DNA from: Clostridiaceae bacterium
GTDB taxonomy: Bacteria > Bacillota > Clostridia > DSM-8532
NCBI GenBank assembly: GCA_012727625.1
Contig: JAAYGP010000232.1
Location: 1-9,583 of the forward strand
Length of the DNA: 9,583 nucleotides
Direction of reading: 5' to 3'
A program made the translations under genes and the position numbers. The notes beneath the pieces are model-generated. The model was not told the origin of the DNA. It saw nothing but the letters and a program-made list of their open reading frames with translations, and made no database searches. Each line of letters starts with the position of its first letter. Positions within the stretch are counted from its first letter, which is position 1. Of the stretch, positions 7,540 through 9,583 are shown piece after piece.

Positions 7540-7755
7540 TGAGCTGTTTTTTGTCTTACTGTCGGATCATACTCACTGACACCGTGACTTGCTTCACCAA
7601 GTCCCACAATTTTTATGTTATCAGGCACTGTTAAGCTGTCGATATTCAACGTCAGAGCATCAGTGTTGGCAGCAAATCCCTGTTTACTGCCAACCTGAAA
7701 ATGAAATACAAAGAACACCTGTAACAATAATTACGAAAGATATTTTTTTATTCAT
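7530..7755 (-). pseudogene. N-terminal remnant of an erythromycin-esterase-like lipoprotein
   Basis: ATG at 7755-7753 lies inside the last codons of the DUF2812 gene, an 8-bp overlap. It begins MNKKISFVIIV and runs through a hydrophobic signal segment to SFSGWQ and a stop (7686-7684). Removing one G (C at 7690/7691 on the plus strand) turns this into SFSGCSKQGF, a proper lipobox with Cys, and joins the frame that continues to 7530. That frame carries PDNIKIVGLGEASHGVSEY, the conserved opening of the erythromycin esterase family with its GExxH motif. Homology stops near 7569; about 300 or more residues are missing, and the rest is short read-through into the MITE-like element. The original product was probably a surface lipoprotein hydrolase of unknown substrate. 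Both lesions make the gene non-functional. The link with macrolide resistance is by family name only. Confidence 0.72.
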
Positions 7756-8368
7756 GGCTGTTCTGCTCATTTATACTTAATTTATAAATCTTTCTTGCCT
7801 TTGTGCCCCAGTAACAATAAAAAATTGCAACCACCGCCAGAAAAATAAGCGGTACTACGCGAAATAAAGCGAAAGGAAGTTCAAAGAAAAAAGCAGACCA
7901 GAAATCTTTCCCTGTACGCTCCCACAAGTCCGGAGTTAAAAAGGCTATTCCGGAAAGGTTGCCACCGGAGCAAAGCAATACCACGGACAGGTAGCAAATA
8001 AAACATGCAACATGTGCCAGGCATATACTGTATAAGGTTTTGTATCGCGCGGCGGCTGAAATTCTGTCTGAAAATATATCTGTTCCGGCTTTCTCACTCA
8101 TTGGCAAAAAATATTGATTCCCGCTGTTTTTTGTACCCCAAACATGCTTCCAGCCTGCATCTTCAAATAATGCGATATAATTATCGTATTCCTTTCTATC
8201 TCTAAATGTCCGGTAATCTATTCTATAGTTCGGATTTTGCGGCTTGCCGGGTTCAAAATGATAAAAACCAAATATAGAGTACTTTTTAAAAATATATCCC
8301 TGCGCAGCCATACCATTCAGGTATTTTTCTTCTTCATCAAAATCCCAAAAAATCTTGAATTTCATCAT
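7748..8368 (-). CDS. DUF2812 membrane protein
   Basis: The 206-residue protein starts with MMKFKIFWDFDEEEKYLNGM and has NYRIDYRTF, LFEDAGWKHVWGTKNSGNQYF and DIFSDR, all typical of DUF2812. The first 110 residues form a soluble domain on the cytoplasmic or extracytoplasmic face. Two hydrophobic segments follow, at about 111-135 and 166-187, with a basic tail (TKARKIYK). The start at 8368 was preferred over an ATG at 8404 inside the preceding gene because AGGGAG (8383-8378) lies nine bases before it, and because it leaves a one-base gap after the PadR stop. DUF2812 genes are often found next to PadR regulators, as here. The biochemical role of the family is unknown; regulation by the neighbouring PadR protein is the natural inference. 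The gene is intact. Confidence 0.88.
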   Translation of the reverse strand: MMKFKIFWDFDEEEKYLNGMAAQGYIFKKYSIFGFYHFEPGKPQNPNYRIDYRTFRDRKEYDNYIALFEDAGWKHVWGTKNSGNQYFLPMSEKAGTDIFSDRISAAARYKTLYSICLAHVACFICYLSVVLLCSGGNLSGIAFLTPDLWERTGKDFWSAFFFELPFALFRVVPLIFLAVVAIFYCYWGTKARKIYKLSINEQNSHE

Positions 8369-8369
8369 A

Positions 8370-8687
8370 TTATCCATCTCCCTGAATCCTGTTATATATA
8401 TCAAGCATATGCTTTAGCCTCTCTGATTCCAGCCGGAGCACATGAGCCCCCTTTGCGGTAGTCTGATACATTTTGCGCCGTGGGTCTTTGGAAAGCACAG
8501 GTTCGATCATCTTCTGCCTTAAAAGATTATCAAGCGCTCCGTACATTGTGCCCGCGGCGATTCGAACACGTCCGCCGCTTAATTCTTCCGCTTTCTGCAT
8601 CACTGCATAGCCATGCCCCGGTTCAAGCAATGAAAGTAGAATGTAAAATGTTGTCTCTGTCAATGGCAGATGTTTTTCAGGGTTCAT
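8370..8687 (-). CDS. PadR-family transcriptional regulator
   Basis: The 105-residue protein is a winged helix-turn-helix repressor of the short PadR type. Visible features are LTETTFYILLSLLEPGHGYA (helix 1 region), VRIAAGTMYGALDNLLRQKM (recognition helix region) and DPRRKMYQTTAKG (wing), followed by a C-terminal dimerisation helix (LRLESERLKHML). AGGAGGT at 8699-8693 lies five bases before ATG. The gene is the first of a coupled minus-strand operon with the DUF2812 gene and the esterase-like remnant. PadR proteins usually repress their own operon and are released by small molecules, often phenolics or antibiotics; the inducer here is unknown. The 13-bp repeats covering its promoter are the likely binding sites. 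Confidence 0.92.
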   Translation of the reverse strand: MNPEKHLPLTETTFYILLSLLEPGHGYAVMQKAEELSGGRVRIAAGTMYGALDNLLRQKMIEPVLSKDPRRKMYQTTAKGAHVLRLESERLKHMLDIYNRIQGDG

Positions 8688-8706
8688 TTTTTACCTCCTG
8701 CAACAG

Positions 8707-8838
8707 TTAAGCTGTATAGCCCATGTATTTGCATAATTTAGTTACACTATGTAGTAAGTTATTCTATATAGTTGTACTATATAATTATACTGTATAGTTA
8801 TACTGTATAGTTTAATTATATATAGTTCAACTGTATAT
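8707..8838. promoter_or_regulatory. Array of 13-bp palindromic repeats, probable PadR operator
   Basis: The plus-strand unit TTATACTGTATAG contains the palindrome TATAC-T-GTATA. Exact copies lie at 8785-8797 and 8798-8810. They are preceded head-to-tail by copies at 8759-8771 (2 mismatches) and 8772-8784 (3). After a 2-bp gap come copies at 8813-8825 (4) and 8826-8838 (3). Isolated copies lie at 8742-8754 (3) and 8707-8719 (2), the last close to the ribosome site. The array covers the promoter spacer, the -10 box, the start point and much of the leader of the padR gene. Confidence 0.65.
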
Positions 8839-8843
8839 GTCAA
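8815..8843 (-). promoter_or_regulatory. Consensus sigma-A promoter of the PadR operon
   Basis: On the minus strand TTGACA (8843-8838) and TATAAT (8820-8815) are both perfect and are separated by exactly 17 bp. Transcription would start near 8808, inside the exact operator repeats, and give a leader of about 120 nt. Such a strong promoter fits a tightly repressed operon. Confidence 0.85.
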
Positions 8844-9097
8844 GAGTAAATTAATATTTGTGCTGCTTGCATTATCTGGCTTTTGTTAAGCTGCGATATG
8901 TTTGTTTTTTCCATATAAAATCCATCATTTTTGACATTGAAACCGGAGTTCTTCATATTTTTGTTCCAGATATACATATAATATATTACTGTAGTACGCA
9001 AATTTAAAAAAAGGAGATATCTTTTGTTTCTAATGTAATTTACCATTTCATTTTAATTATATTATTTGATTAGTATTTTTGGTTGCACTATCTCTAA
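8844..9097. other. AT-rich stretch with no supported gene
   Basis: Between the PadR promoter and the CPBP-like remnant no convincing gene was seen. A 68-codon minus-strand frame crosses it without a ribosome site. An AAAGGAG at about 9007-9013 on the plus strand is not followed by a usable open frame. Confidence 0.5.
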
Positions 9098-9130
9098 TGC
9101 ATCTCTCAAAAAGTGCTTCATTTGACAACC

Positions 9131-9277
9131 ATGTTATTCTGTATCTTAGCGCATAGCATCGGTAATGCAATATCGGTAACAGGTATTTATCTGATTTATT
9201 CCCGCAGTACATCCAAAGTTTTTACTACAGTATTCATTTACATAGTAGCATTGGTAAAAAAGGAGAGAAGAACATAA
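9131..9277 (+). pseudogene. C-terminal remnant of a CPBP-like intramembrane protease
   Basis: A 48-codon frame (open back to 9098) codes MLFCILAHSIGNAISVTGIY followed by LIYSRSTSKVFTTVFIYIVA and the basic end LVKKERRT. Two hydrophobic segments and the pattern His8-x3-Asn12 resemble the last conserved motif and C-terminal helix of CPBP (CAAX-processing/bacteriocin-immunity) membrane proteases. The N-terminal glutamate motifs are absent upstream, where a stop lies at 9095-9097, and no ribosome site precedes the ATG. So this is best read as the tail of a gene whose front was lost. Its stop overlaps the start of the lipoprotein gene, suggesting an old operon. The family call is tentative. Confidence 0.35.
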
Positions 9278-9583
9278 ATTTCAAAATTCGAAACCTGTTC
9301 ATATTGTCAGTTATCATAATGACGACAATATCTTTTACTGCCTGTGGCAAAAACAGAATACCACAGGTCTGGCAGATGGGCAAACCACAATCACTTCCGT
9401 TCCGGAAGCAACTTTAACGCCTGCTCCAACACCCGAAATTACACCTACGCTTACACCAACTTCGGAATCCACAGCGATTTCTACACCGACTCCCGAACCT
9501 ACATATACACCGACTCCTGAACCTACGTCAACGCCAACTTCCGAGCCTACACCAACACTTTCCCCAACTCCCGCTCCAACTGC
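9274..9583 (+). pseudogene. Lipoprotein with Thr/Pro-rich linker: ATA start, frameshifted, right end outside window
   Basis: AGGAG at 9261-9265 lies eight bases before ATA 9274-9276, where an ATG is expected. The frame then codes NFKIRNLFILSVIIMTTI and SFTACGK, a lipoprotein signal with the predicted lipidated Cys at residue 24. The frame closes at a TAA near 9416. Adding one A to the A5 run at 9349-9353 gives CGKKQNTTGLADGQTTITS and leads into a Thr/Pro-rich linker that stays open to the window end. Such linkers tether extracytoplasmic binding, hydrolase or sensor domains in Clostridia, so the functional domain should lie to the right. An in-frame ATG at 9319 would give a signal too short to be efficient. 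Two lesions, one in the start and one frameshift, suggest a dead gene, unless they are sequence errors. Confidence 0.6.
9483..9554 (+). repeat. Three 24-bp units coding an eight-residue Thr/Pro repeat
   Basis: Units at 9483-9506, 9507-9530 and 9531-9554 code TPTPEPTY, TPTPEPTS and TPTSEPTP. They diverge mostly at third codon positions, and looser variants lie on both sides. This is a protein linker repeat, not a CRISPR or regulatory array. Confidence 0.8.

Noticed and set aside
8759..8838. Tandem repeats considered as a CRISPR or replication iteron array
   Set aside because: The unit is 13 bp with no spacers and no cas or replication gene nearby; its position on the padR promoter favours an operator.
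8840..9046. 68-codon minus-strand frame upstream of padR, ending QIMQAAQILIYS
   Set aside because: No ribosome site, AT-rich composition and overlap with the padR promoter; probably chance.
9483..9583. Regular 24-bp repeats considered as a non-coding array
   Set aside because: Variation falls mostly at third codon positions of one open frame coding a Thr/Pro linker.

Overview
The window looks like chromosomal DNA of a low-to-moderate GC anaerobic Firmicute, most likely a Clostridia of the Ruminiclostridium/Acetivibrio kind. The reasons are strong AGGAGG-type ribosome sites, consensus sigma-A promoters, PadR, IclR and XRE regulators, a GH38 mannosidase, and a lipoprotein with the Thr/Pro-rich linker common in carbohydrate-active Clostridia. 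The organism is inferred from style only.

Left part (1-3500): the tail of a transaldolase-like gene ends at 188. A promoter at 231-259 then leads to a complete 1001-residue GH38 alpha-mannosidase (464-3469), closed by a clear intrinsic terminator (3475-3498). The mannosidase appears to be a one-gene transcription unit.

Middle part (3500-5650): a truncated transposase on the minus strand (3624-4277) is joined to an unrelated small reading frame. An intact IclR-type regulator follows on the plus strand (4523-5341). Its last codons are duplicated 65 bp downstream, and a 13-bp-stem terminator lies at 5507-5539.

Right part (5650-9583): this stretch is full of broken genes. An XRE regulator has an amber codon inside its helix-turn-helix (5750-5752). 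It overlaps by ATGA with a BtrH-like protein that is split by two one-base frameshifts. A 95-bp MITE-like inverted-repeat element follows. On the minus strand there is a coupled operon: PadR regulator, DUF2812 membrane protein, and the frameshifted and truncated start of an erythromycin-esterase-like lipoprotein. The PadR promoter is a perfect TTGACA-17-TATAAT and is embedded in a tandem array of a 13-bp palindromic repeat, probably an autoregulatory operator. The window ends with a remnant of a CPBP-like membrane protease and a lipoprotein gene with an ATA start and a one-base deletion.

No wholly new system can be demonstrated. The best leads are the PadR operator array, the decaying XRE/BtrH-like pair, and the pattern of single-base lesions, which must be separated from sequencing error. 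No tRNA, rRNA, CRISPR array or complete mobile element was seen.
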